Below are positions 1 through 7,650 of a stretch of 64,000 nt of DNA, piece by piece. Under the pieces are notes generated by a model that was not told the origin of the DNA, did no database searches, and saw only the letters and a program-made list of their open reading frames with translations. This DNA is from Clostridia bacterium. Its GTDB lineage: Bacteria; Bacillota; Clostridia; Christensenellales; CAG-138. Position 1 is the first letter of the stretch, and each line of letters starts with the position of its first letter. The stretch is taken from the NCBI GenBank assembly GCA_017514685.1, contig JAFWJN010000025.1, positions 31,251 to 95,250 on the forward strand, written 5' to 3'. The translations under genes and the position numbers were made by a program.

Positions 1-297
1 ATTTCCGAACTCGGCAAATCCTGCGCACCCGGCACCAAGGAGAAAGTTGACGAAGTTATCGCGGCAATCAAAGCCGGCACGCTCCATCCGTTCGATGCTG
101 CAACATTCACCGTCGGCGGCGCTGCAGTTCCGTCTGTAGTTTACAACTTCTCGACCTGGAACTCTGACTATACTGCATATCAGTATATCGGCGAAGAAAT
201 CGAGTGCATCAAGGACGGTTACTTCCATGAGTCTGAATTCCGTAGTGCACCGTACTTCGAACTGCGCATTGATGGCATTACTGAACTCAACAACTGA
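1..297 (+). CDS. BMP-family ABC transporter substrate-binding protein, C-terminal part
   Basis: Only the last 98 residues are in the window; the reading frame is open from base 1 and stops with TGA at 295-297. The end reads DGYFHESEFRSAPYF and then IDGITELNN, a C-terminus typical of clostridial BMP (basic membrane protein, PnrA-like) lipoproteins. These bind purine nucleosides or related solutes outside the membrane and deliver them to an ABC permease. The following genes encode exactly the double-domain ATPase and two permeases expected for such a system, so this is the binding subunit of the same importer. The signal peptide and lipobox lie outside the window. A strong terminator follows at once, which suggests this subunit is made in excess over the membrane complex. 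The family is clear; the substrate is not known. Confidence 0.85.
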   Translation: MSELGKSCAPGTKEKVDEVIAAIKAGTLHPFDAATFTVGGAAVPSVVYNFSTWNSDYTAYQYIGEEIECIKDGYFHESEFRSAPYFELRIDGITELNN

Positions 298-308
298 TTC
301 TGATCTGA

Positions 309-347
309 AAAGGTGGCTGTGAAAACACAGCCACTTTTCCTTTTTTT
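309..347 (+). terminator. Rho-independent terminator after the BMP binding-protein gene
   Basis: Inverted repeat 309-321 / 326-338 (core GTGGCTGTG, loop AAAA, CACAGCCAC) followed by seven T at 341-347. It lies between the binding-protein gene and the rest of the importer, so it can limit transcription into the ATPase and permease genes. Confidence 0.9.
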
Positions 348-384
348 ACGGGAAATTCTACGTTCCTTTTTTCATCGTTTTCAG

Positions 385-413
385 TTTACAAAGAGCATTC
401 AATTTGGTAAAAT
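385..413 (+). promoter_or_regulatory. Probable promoter of the ATPase-permease genes
   Basis: TTTACA (385-390), 17-bp spacer, TAAAAT (408-413). It lies after the terminator and about 50 bp before the ATPase start. A small hairpin (TAGAAA 420-425 / TTTCTA 436-441) would sit near the 5' end of the transcript. Confidence 0.6.
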
Positions 414-466
414 GAAGGATAGAAATATAGGAATGTTTCTAGTTTTTGACGGAAAGGATGACGCTC

Positions 467-2053
467 TTGGAATACGCCATTGAACTTCGAAATATCACCA
501 AGCGGTTCGGAAAGGTCGTTGCCAATCATAATATCAATCTTGGATTGAGAAAGGGAGAGATCCTGTCTCTGCTCGGAGAAAACGGTAGTGGAAAAACGAC
601 ACTGATGAACATGCTTTCGGGTATTTACTATCCCGATGAGGGTGAGATTTTTGTCAACGGAGAACGTGTTGAAATCCGTTCCCCGAAAGACGCGTTTGAT
701 CTGCACATCGGCATGATCCACCAGCATTTTAAACTGGTAGATGTTTTGACTGCAGCAGAAAACATCATTCTCGGATTGAATGAAAAGACTCTCGTCGATC
801 TGAAAGGTGTTCGCAAAGCCGTCCGCGAAATCTGCGACAGATATGGATTTGTGGTAGAACCGGATAAAAAAGTGTATGACATGTCGGTTTCTGAAAAGCA
901 GACATTGGAAATCGTCAAGGTCCTTTATCGCGGCGCAGACATATTGATCCTAGATGAGCCGACCGCTGTTCTGACTCCGCAGGAAACGCGTAAGTTGTTT
1001 TCTGTTATGCGTAACATGCGTGAAGACGGCAAATCGATTGTTATTATCACGCATAAACTGCATGAGGTTATGGAAATCTCCGATCGTGTTGCGGTTCTCC
1101 GTAAGGGCGAATATATCGGGGACATTCCCACCTGCCAGACGAATCCGCAGGAATTGACCGACATGATGGTAGGGCGTGCCGTGAGACTGAACATCGACCG
1201 CCCGCAAGCGGAGAACGTCAAGGAACGGCTTCGCGTGGAGCATCTGACTGTGAAGGATGTCGAGGGCGTTAAGAAACTGGATGATGTTTCGTTCAGCGCC
1301 AACGCGGGCGAGATCCTTGGAATCGCAGGTATCGCCGGCAGCGGGCAGAAGGAACTGCTTGAAGCGATTGCCGGATTACAGACGATGGAGCCGGAGAGCA
1401 GGATCATTTACCGAGAGTCGGATGGAAAAGAAATGCAGATGAACGGTATGAAGCCGATCGAAATCATTAAAAAAGGCATTCTGCTTTCATTCGTTCCCGA
1501 AGACCGTTTCGGAATGGGACTTGTCGGAGGCATGACGATTACACAGAACGTAATGCTCCGCAGTTACCGGATCGGAAAGAGCCCGCTTCTGGATCAGCAG
1601 ACGCCGAAAAAACTGGCAGAAAAGATTGTGAATGATCTGGAAGTCGTTACCCCTGATATCAACCGTATTCCGCTCAGAAGACTATCCGGCGGTAACGTGC
1701 AGAAAGTTCTCGTCGGACGTGAAATTGAGCAAAGCCCGACTGTTCTGATGACGGCTTATGCTGTACGCGGTCTGGATATCAATACATCCTATACGATTTA
1801 CAACCTCTTAACCGATCAGAAGATGAAGGGCGTTGCCGTTATCTATGTCGGTGAGGATCTTGACGTTCTGCTGGAACTGTGCGACCGGATTCTGGTGCTC
1901 TGCGCCGGAAAGGTATCCGGCATCGTAGACGGCAGATCAACGACGAAAGAGGAAGTCGGCCTGATGATGACGCATCTCGGCAAACCGTCCGAAAAAGAAC
2001 TGGAACAATCCAAGCAGGATGAGACAATTGCAGAAGAGGAGGTGGAAGCATGA
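467..2053 (+). CDS. ABC transporter ATPase, double domain (NupO/YufO-like)
   Basis: Energises import of the BMP-family substrate by hydrolysing ATP on the cytoplasmic side. It has two nucleotide-binding domains in one chain. The first has Walker A GENGSGKTT, Walker B ILILDEPTAVLTP and a weak signature (MSVSEKQ in place of LSGGQ). The second has a degenerate Walker A (GIAGSGQKELL), signature LSGGNVQK and a Walker B region LMTAYAVRGLD; such asymmetry is normal in this family. The start is a choice: TTG at 467 gives MEYAIELRNITKRFG, which matches how YufO-type proteins begin, with GGAAAGG nine bases upstream. ATG 458 touches that site directly, and TTG 446 is also in frame. The stop overlaps the next ATG (ATGA), so translation is coupled. 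Function is secure, substrate inferred as nucleoside-like. Confidence 0.9.
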   Translation: MEYAIELRNITKRFGKVVANHNINLGLRKGEILSLLGENGSGKTTLMNMLSGIYYPDEGEIFVNGERVEIRSPKDAFDLHIGMIHQHFKLVDVLTAAENIILGLNEKTLVDLKGVRKAVREICDRYGFVVEPDKKVYDMSVSEKQTLEIVKVLYRGADILILDEPTAVLTPQETRKLFSVMRNMREDGKSIVIITHKLHEVMEISDRVAVLRKGEYIGDIPTCQTNPQELTDMMVGRAVRLNIDRPQAENVKERLRVEHLTVKDVEGVKKLDDVSFSANAGEILGIAGIAGSGQKELLEAIAGLQTMEPESRIIYRESDGKEMQMNGMKPIEIIKKGILLSFVPEDRFGMGLVGGMTITQNVMLRSYRIGKSPLLDQQTPKKLAEKIVNDLEVVTPDINRIPLRRLSGGNVQKVLVGREIEQSPTVLMTAYAVRGLDINTSYTIYNLLTDQKMKGVAVIYVGEDLDVLLELCDRILVLCAGKVSGIVDGRSTTKEEVGLMMTHLGKPSEKELEQSKQDETIAEEEVEA

Positions 2054-3156
2054 GCATCAAGAGCGAACCGTTGATCCGCATCAGCAAGCGGGACGGCATG
2101 GGCAGATTGAAAAGCTGGCTGATCCGACTGGCTGCAGTTTTGATCTCTCTGATTATCAACGCGATTATCATTTATATGATCGCGGGATTAAATCCGCTGC
2201 TCGTTTATAAGGAGATGTTCGAGGGCGTCTTCGGCACGAACCGCCGTATGTGGGCGTGGATCCGTGACATGATGCTGCTTCTGTGCATTGCTGTTGGTCT
2301 TGCACCTGCATTCAAGATGCGATTCTGGAACATCGGTGCGGAAGGCCAGATCCTCGTTGGCGGTATCGGAGCTGCGGCTATCATGATATACCTTGGAAGC
2401 GCAGGACTTCCGAACTGGCTGCTCCTGATCATCATGGCAGTTGTGAGTCTGGTGGCAGGCGCTGTATGGGGCATGATTCCGGCGGTTTTCAAGGCACAGT
2501 GGAACACGAACGAGACCCTGTTCACCCTGATGATGAACTATATCGCGATTCAGCTGACATCGTTCTTCATCCCAATCTGGGAACATCCGGCAGGCAGTAA
2601 TACAGTCGGAACCATCAACTCGGTCTCGAAAGCAGGCTGGTTCCCGTCCATGTTCGGACAGATGTACGGACTCAACGTCCTGATTGTTCTTCTGCTGACC
2701 GTTCTGATGTATGTCTACCTCAAGTACAGCAAACACGGATATGAGATCGGCGTCGTGGGTGAAAGTGAGAACACAGCCCGCTATGCGGCAATCAATGTAA
2801 AGACCGTTGTAGTCCGTTCCATGACGCTTTCCGGCGCCATCTGCGGACTGGCAGGATTCCTGGCTGTCGCAGGCGCTGACCATACGATTTCAACGGATAC
2901 ATCCGGAGGCAGAGGCTTTATCGCGATTATCGTTGCGTGGCTTGCCAAATTCAATACGCTTGTCATGATACTGATCGCCGCCCTGATCGTTTTCCTGGAT
3001 AAAGGCGCAATCGCAATTGCTTCCAAGTTCCAGCTGAGCAACGACGTTTCGAACATTCTGACCGGCGTGATTCTGTTCTTCATTCTCGGCAGTGAGTTCT
3101 TTATCAACTACAAGCTGAAATTCGGATTTGTCAATAAGGAGGAGAAAGCAAGATGA
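2050..3156 (+). CDS. ABC transporter permease (NupP/YufP-like)
   Basis: Integral membrane subunit of the BMP-type importer, 368 residues, of the branched-chain-amino-acid/ribose permease superfamily (BPD_transp_2). A basic N-terminal stretch (RISKRDGMGRLKSWLIR) is followed by about nine hydrophobic segments. The loop MRFWNIGAEGQILVGGIGA is the hallmark of this permease group, and EIGVVGESENTARYAAINV is the cytoplasmic coupling loop that contacts the ATPase. The start ATG overlaps the ATPase stop and the stop overlaps the next gene by four bases, so the three genes are one operon. YufP-type permeases pair as heterodimers with the next protein. Confidence 0.92.
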   Translation: MSIKSEPLIRISKRDGMGRLKSWLIRLAAVLISLIINAIIIYMIAGLNPLLVYKEMFEGVFGTNRRMWAWIRDMMLLLCIAVGLAPAFKMRFWNIGAEGQILVGGIGAAAIMIYLGSAGLPNWLLLIIMAVVSLVAGAVWGMIPAVFKAQWNTNETLFTLMMNYIAIQLTSFFIPIWEHPAGSNTVGTINSVSKAGWFPSMFGQMYGLNVLIVLLLTVLMYVYLKYSKHGYEIGVVGESENTARYAAINVKTVVVRSMTLSGAICGLAGFLAVAGADHTISTDTSGGRGFIAIIVAWLAKFNTLVMILIAALIVFLDKGAIAIASKFQLSNDVSNILTGVILFFILGSEFFINYKLKFGFVNKEEKAR

Positions 3157-4136
3157 CACAATTTATTTCCCTCTTTACAACAGCAGTCAGCTTTGGAACA
3201 GTTATCATGTTCGGCGCGATGGGTGAGATCCTGACAGAAAAATCCGGTCAGTTGAACCTTGGTGTTCCCGGCATCATGTACCTTGGCGGTATTGCAGGTC
3301 TGATCGGAGCCTTCCTGTATGAGCTGAACAATCCCAATGCAGTCGGCTTTGTCGGCATGCTGATCGCTCTGGTATGCACACTGGTTGCATCGGCAATCGG
3401 CGGACTGATCTATGCGTTTCTGACCATTACACTTCGCGCCAATCAGAATGTAACCGGTCTTACTCTGACCATCTTCGGATCCGGTATTGCGAATTTCTTC
3501 GGCGGTTCTCTGAACAAGATGGCGGGCGGCGTCGGTCAGATTTCCGTTGCCCTTACAAGCCGTGTGTTCTGCAAGACCCTGACCATCACGGAACCGCTCG
3601 GTGTTGTACATAAGTTGTTTTTCAACTTCGGGTATATGACTTATCTTGCACTGATCGTAGCAATCTTTTTGAGCTGGTTTCTGAATCGCACAAGCGTCGG
3701 TCTGAACCTGAGAGCGGTCGGTGAAAATCCTGCAACCGCGGATGCTGCGGGTATCAGTGTTACCAAGTATAAATACCTTTCGACCTGTGTCGGTGCGGCG
3801 ATCTCCGGCCTTGGCGGATTGTACTATGTCATGGACTATATCAACGGTACCTGGGCTAACGACGGCAACATCGAAGCACTTGGCTGGCTGGCGGTTGCAC
3901 TGGTCATTTTCGCGACTTGGAAACCTTTGAGATCGGTCTGGGGCGCATACCTGTTCGGTGCTCTCTGCTGGCTCTACAACTTCATCCCGGGGCTGAACCG
4001 CAGTTCACAGGAAATCTTCAAGATGCTGCCCTACGCAGTTACGATTCTTGTCCTGATCACGGTTTCGCTTCGCCATAAGCGCGAGGATCAGCCGCCGACA
4101 TCTCTCGGACTGTCATACTTCAGAGAGGAACGCTGA
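3153..4136 (+). CDS. ABC transporter permease (NupQ/YufQ-like)
   Basis: Second membrane subunit of the BMP-type importer, 327 residues, predicted to dimerise with the preceding permease. Seen in sequence: the early motif MGEILTEKSGQLNLGVPGIM, matching the NIGAEGQ loop of its partner, and the coupling loop LNLRAVGENPATADAAGISV. About eight hydrophobic segments can be counted. It overlaps the upstream gene by ATGA and has its own AGGAGG-like site inside that gene. It is the last gene of the operon and is followed by a hairpin. Together the genes resemble the Bacillus NupNOPQ guanosine transporter in order and subunit type, but specificity cannot be read from the permease. Confidence 0.92.
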   Translation: MTQFISLFTTAVSFGTVIMFGAMGEILTEKSGQLNLGVPGIMYLGGIAGLIGAFLYELNNPNAVGFVGMLIALVCTLVASAIGGLIYAFLTITLRANQNVTGLTLTIFGSGIANFFGGSLNKMAGGVGQISVALTSRVFCKTLTITEPLGVVHKLFFNFGYMTYLALIVAIFLSWFLNRTSVGLNLRAVGENPATADAAGISVTKYKYLSTCVGAAISGLGGLYYVMDYINGTWANDGNIEALGWLAVALVIFATWKPLRSVWGAYLFGALCWLYNFIPGLNRSSQEIFKMLPYAVTILVLITVSLRHKREDQPPTSLGLSYFREER

Positions 4137-4161
4137 CAGTTTACTAATGTATCAAACAAGA

Positions 4162-4188
4162 AGAGCGGGGATGAAATGTCTCCGCTCT
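4162..4188 (+). terminator. Hairpin ending the ABC importer operon
   Basis: Stem 4162-4171 / 4179-4188 (AGAGCGG paired with CCGCTCT, extended by a G-T pair), loop TGAAATG. It is 25 bases after the permease stop and is followed only by a weak T-rich stretch. Confidence 0.6.
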
Positions 4189-4204
4189 CTTAATCTGAAA
4201 ATGA

Positions 4205-4236
4205 AAACAGGCAGGTACGCATGTACCTGTCTGTTT
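4205..4236 (-). terminator. Terminator at the end of the rhamnose operon
   Basis: Long inverted repeat, 14 bp with one G-T pair: 4205-4218 / 4223-4236, loop GCAT. On the minus strand it is followed by TTTTCATTTTC. It sits between two convergent operons and may also stop the plus-strand importer transcript. Confidence 0.75.
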
Positions 4237-4256
4237 CTGACGAAAGATGATATTGT

Positions 4257-5069
4257 TTAGGAAAGATAACCTTCTCTTGCTTTGACGTTGAATCGCTGCT
4301 CTAAAAGGTGCATCTGATCATCCGTGATCGTGTTGACAAGAGGCAGATGCGCAATTTTCATGTAGATTTCAGCAGCTTTTTCAGCAGTTTCAATCAGTCC
4401 GAAGGTCTCGTCCAGATCTTTTCCGGCTCCATAGATACCGTGCTGTGACCAGACGACAAGACGGGCAGTTTCCATTTTCTTTGCCGTCGTTTCGCCAATC
4501 TCATTGGTGCCGCAGAGCATCCAGGGAAGGACATTCACGCCGTCCGGGAAGACTACGATGCATTCTGTGCACATCTGCCAGAGCGTGCGGGTAAAAGCCT
4601 TTTCATCCAGGTCGTGAACATAGGTCATGGCAAGAAGATTGGCGGGATGGCAGTGCATGACGACCCGGTTTTCAGGGTCGACAGCAAGGCGGGCTACATG
4701 ACTCATCATATGGGCAGGGAATTCAGAAGTGAACTTGCCGCCATCGGAAAAGCCCCAGAGAAGTTCAGCCTGCGTACCGCCGCATGTTAAGCGAACAATA
4801 CCGAGATTGACGTCCGGCGCATACTGTACATTCTTAAAATATTTGCCGGTTCCGGTGACCAGGAAAATCTTTCCTTCCAGTTCCGGCGCGGCAAAACCGG
4901 TGGGAATCGTGCGGATCACTTTCGTGATGTCAAGATATTCTTTTACCTCAGCTTCGTTGAGCAACAGGGAGATGTTTCCGCCATTGCGTTCATCCCAGCC
5001 ATGTGCATACATATTAGTCGTTGTACGGATCATCTCCACGAGAAATGGTGCGTTTTCAATCGCTTTCAT
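4257..5069 (-). CDS. rhaD: Rhamnulose-1-phosphate aldolase
   Basis: Class II, zinc-dependent aldolase that splits L-rhamnulose 1-phosphate into dihydroxyacetone phosphate and L-lactaldehyde, the last step of the phosphorylated rhamnose pathway. 270 residues, close to the E. coli enzyme (about 274). Visible motifs are the phosphate-binding NGGNISLLL near residue 30, the zinc-site pair in VVMHCHPANLL and a third histidine in WSQHGIYGAG. The start ATG overlaps the rhaA stop (ATGA), so it is translationally coupled. It is the last gene of the operon, before the terminator at 4205-4236. Confidence 0.96.
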   Translation of the reverse strand: MKAIENAPFLVEMIRTTTNMYAHGWDERNGGNISLLLNEAEVKEYLDITKVIRTIPTGFAAPELEGKIFLVTGTGKYFKNVQYAPDVNLGIVRLTCGGTQAELLWGFSDGGKFTSEFPAHMMSHVARLAVDPENRVVMHCHPANLLAMTYVHDLDEKAFTRTLWQMCTECIVVFPDGVNVLPWMLCGTNEIGETTAKKMETARLVVWSQHGIYGAGKDLDETFGLIETAEKAAEIYMKIAHLPLVNTITDDQMHLLEQRFNVKAREGYLS

Positions 5070-6319
5070 GCTCTTTCCTCCAATACTTTCTTTTCATATG
5101 CTTCAATTTTCTGATACCATTCGCCGTCTGCGGGTTTTCCGCATCTGCGGCAGTATTCATCCCAGATCTCTCCGAACGGAAGGGTCTTGAGCTCTTCCTG
5201 AAGAACCATAAGTTTGCTGAAGTTGCCCGCATCCTGGAGCGCTTTCAGATCTGCATTTGGCTGGAGAAGCGCGAACAGAAGAGCTTTCTGTAAATTCCGG
5301 TATCCCGTTACCCACGCGGAAATACGGTTGATGCTGGCATCGAAGTAATCGAGAGCAATATGGACCCGTCCGTCCAGTCCGCCGCAGCGCACGATCTCCC
5401 TTGCAATTTCCTTGGTCTCATCATCGAACAGAACGACATGGTCGCTGTCCCAGCGAATGGGGCGTGTCACATGGAGCGCTATTTCGGGGAAGAAAGCGAG
5501 GAGGGCAGGGATCTTATCGGAAACGACTTCTGTCGGATGATAATGACCGTTGTCCATTAACGGAATACATTTGTCCCGGTTCATTGCGGCATAAGACAGT
5601 GCGAATTCACCGCTTCCGACTGTGTAGGCTTCTACGCCGATTCCGAAAACCTTGGATTCGATGCAGGGTTTGACCTTGTTAAAATCAAACGGCTCTTTCA
5701 GAATTTCATCGATACTTTCTTTGTATCTCACTCTCGGCCCCATGCGGTCTGCGGGGATATCCTTGAAACCGTCACCGGTCCAGATATTCATGACACACTC
5801 TTCACCGAGCTGCTCCGCTAGATAGGAGGAGATGCGGATGGAAGCTTTCCCGTGTTCAATCCAGAACTTCCGTGTCTCCTCATGCGGGGAGGACAGCGTC
5901 AGAGGATCGCAGTTCGGGTGTGAAAAAAAGGTCGGGTTGAAATCGCAGCCGAGTTTTCTTTCCTTGCAGAAATCGACCCATTTCTGGAAATGCTTCGGTT
6001 CCAGTTTGTCGCGGTCAACCCAGCCGTCTTCGAAAATTGCATAACTGGCGTGAAGGTTCATTTTGGGCTTGCCGGGAATCAGCGCAAGCACTTCGTCAAT
6101 ATCAGCCATCAGTTCTTCGGGAGTTCTTGCTCTGCCCGGATAATTGCCTGTGGTCTGAATTCCACCGGTCAAGGGCTTGTTGGGATCCGTGTCAAATCCG
6201 CGGACATCATCGCCTTGCCAGCAATGCAGGGATACAGGTACCTGTTTGACCTTTTCGATTGCGGCTTCGGCATCTACGCCGTATGCGGCGTATTTTGCTT
6301 TTGCTTCTGTGTAGCTCAT
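5066..6319 (-). CDS. rhaA: L-rhamnose isomerase
   Basis: Converts L-rhamnose to L-rhamnulose in the cytoplasm, the first step of rhamnose breakdown. 417 residues against about 419 for E. coli RhaA, so full length. The TIM-barrel metal-site region is intact: VGSGEFALSY, LMDNGHYHPTEVVSDK, RPIRWDSDHVV and HIALDYFDASINRI carry the acidic and histidine ligands. The start follows the rhaB stop by two bases, with GGAGGC as ribosome site inside the rhaB end, and the stop overlaps rhaD. Gene order B-A-D is the same as in enteric bacteria. Confidence 0.97.
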   Translation of the reverse strand: MSYTEAKAKYAAYGVDAEAAIEKVKQVPVSLHCWQGDDVRGFDTDPNKPLTGGIQTTGNYPGRARTPEELMADIDEVLALIPGKPKMNLHASYAIFEDGWVDRDKLEPKHFQKWVDFCKERKLGCDFNPTFFSHPNCDPLTLSSPHEETRKFWIEHGKASIRISSYLAEQLGEECVMNIWTGDGFKDIPADRMGPRVRYKESIDEILKEPFDFNKVKPCIESKVFGIGVEAYTVGSGEFALSYAAMNRDKCIPLMDNGHYHPTEVVSDKIPALLAFFPEIALHVTRPIRWDSDHVVLFDDETKEIAREIVRCGGLDGRVHIALDYFDASINRISAWVTGYRNLQKALLFALLQPNADLKALQDAGNFSKLMVLQEELKTLPFGEIWDEYCRRCGKPADGEWYQKIEAYEKKVLEERA

Positions 6320-6321
6320 GT

Positions 6322-7587
6322 TTATGCCTCCATCTGTATTTTTAAATTACCAAGCGCCGTTGCCTCAATTGGCAGGGCGATTACTTTTTTACCTGTTGCG
6401 TCTTCGGTCAGACGGTTCAGAAAACTGTTTTTCGCACCGCCGCCGACAATATAAATCCTGTCGTATTGTTCACCTGTATTATGCTGAAGCTCCTGAACAG
6501 CCTCTTTATAGCTGCAGGCCAGGGAACGGTAAGCGCAGCGGAAGTAGTCTCCAATGCTTTCCGGTTTGGCGGAAAGGGCTGTGTCGAACGCGGCCTTCAT
6601 GCTTTCAGGTGCCAGGAAGAGAGAACTGTTTGCATTTACGGTTTCTTCAAAACGGCTGGCTTTTGCTTCCTCTACGATTTCCGACCATGGTTTGTCGGGG
6701 CACAGTTCAGCGCGGAGACGATTGGGAAGCCACATTCCCATGATGTTCTTCTGATAGCGGTTATAGCCGACGCCGCCTTCATTGGACCAGTTCGCCCGGC
6801 AGGATGCCTGATCGGTTAGAGGCTTTTCCGTTTTGACGCCGAGAAGGCTCCATGTACCGCTGGAAATATAGGGCGCGGATCCCTCCATGGGGATACCTTC
6901 CACAGCGCTGCCGGTATCATGCGTTGCACAGAGAATCACTTTGATTCCTTCATATTCACCGATTACCGTTCCGGGACGCTGTAACGCACAGAACAGGTGC
7001 TTTGGAAGCCCGAGAATATCAATTACTGTTGAATCATATTCTCCCGTTTCAGCGCTTACCATGCCGCCTGTGGTGGCATTGGTATATTCATGTGCTTTTA
7101 CACCGCACAGCCGGTACATCAGATACTCGGGAACCATCAGAAAGTCCGTGACGCCTTCCAGCCTGCCGGCAAGCTTATCGGAATAAAGTTGGTATATGGT
7201 GTTGAACGGCTGAAACTGGATCCCTGTTTTGCGGTACAATTCGGAAAAAGGAATCTGCTGATGGACAGCGTCGATTACTTTCTCTGTACGGGAGTCGCGG
7301 TATGCGTAACAGGGCATAACCGATTCATCACCCTTCAGCAAAACATAATCCACGCCCCAGGTATCAATAGATAGGCTTTCGATTGCTCCAAAGCGGGATT
7401 TTGCTTTTTCAATGCCGGTTTTTACATGATAAACCAGAGCCTCGATATCCCAGATAAGATGTCCGTCCTGTTCGGTGACACCATTTGGAAAGCGATAGAC
7501 TTCTTCGGTCTGCAGCAAACCGTTTTCCTTCCATCCGACGATGTGCCGACCGGAGGAAGCGCCGATGTCGATTGCCAGATAGTACAT
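6322..7587 (-). CDS. rhaB: Rhamnulokinase
   Basis: FGGY-family sugar kinase that phosphorylates L-rhamnulose at O1 with ATP. With the start chosen here it has 421 residues, somewhat shorter than E. coli RhaB (489). The N-terminus YLAIDIGASSGRHIVG is the phosphate-1 motif, CATHDTGSAV and SSGTWSLLG form the central ATPase-fold motifs, and IVGGGAKNSFLNRL is the adenosine motif. The frame is open upstream, but ATG at 7587 has a GGAG ribosome site and gives the family N-terminus, so the longer form is rejected. It lies 63 bp after the GH78 gene of the same operon. Confidence 0.96.
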   Translation of the reverse strand: MYYLAIDIGASSGRHIVGWKENGLLQTEEVYRFPNGVTEQDGHLIWDIEALVYHVKTGIEKAKSRFGAIESLSIDTWGVDYVLLKGDESVMPCYAYRDSRTEKVIDAVHQQIPFSELYRKTGIQFQPFNTIYQLYSDKLAGRLEGVTDFLMVPEYLMYRLCGVKAHEYTNATTGGMVSAETGEYDSTVIDILGLPKHLFCALQRPGTVIGEYEGIKVILCATHDTGSAVEGIPMEGSAPYISSGTWSLLGVKTEKPLTDQASCRANWSNEGGVGYNRYQKNIMGMWLPNRLRAELCPDKPWSEIVEEAKASRFEETVNANSSLFLAPESMKAAFDTALSAKPESIGDYFRCAYRSLACSYKEAVQELQHNTGEQYDRIYIVGGGAKNSFLNRLTEDATGKKVIALPIEATALGNLKIQMEA

Positions 7588-7650
7588 AAATGCTCCTTTA
7601 AATGCAGTATTTTTGCTCAGAGTCTGAAAAAACACGATGAACCGGTTCCA

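Noticed and set aside
1-4136. Rhamnose importer
   Set aside because: It lies beside the rhamnose operon, but is convergent with it and is of the BMP/nucleoside class, not the RhaSTPQ or oligosaccharide class.
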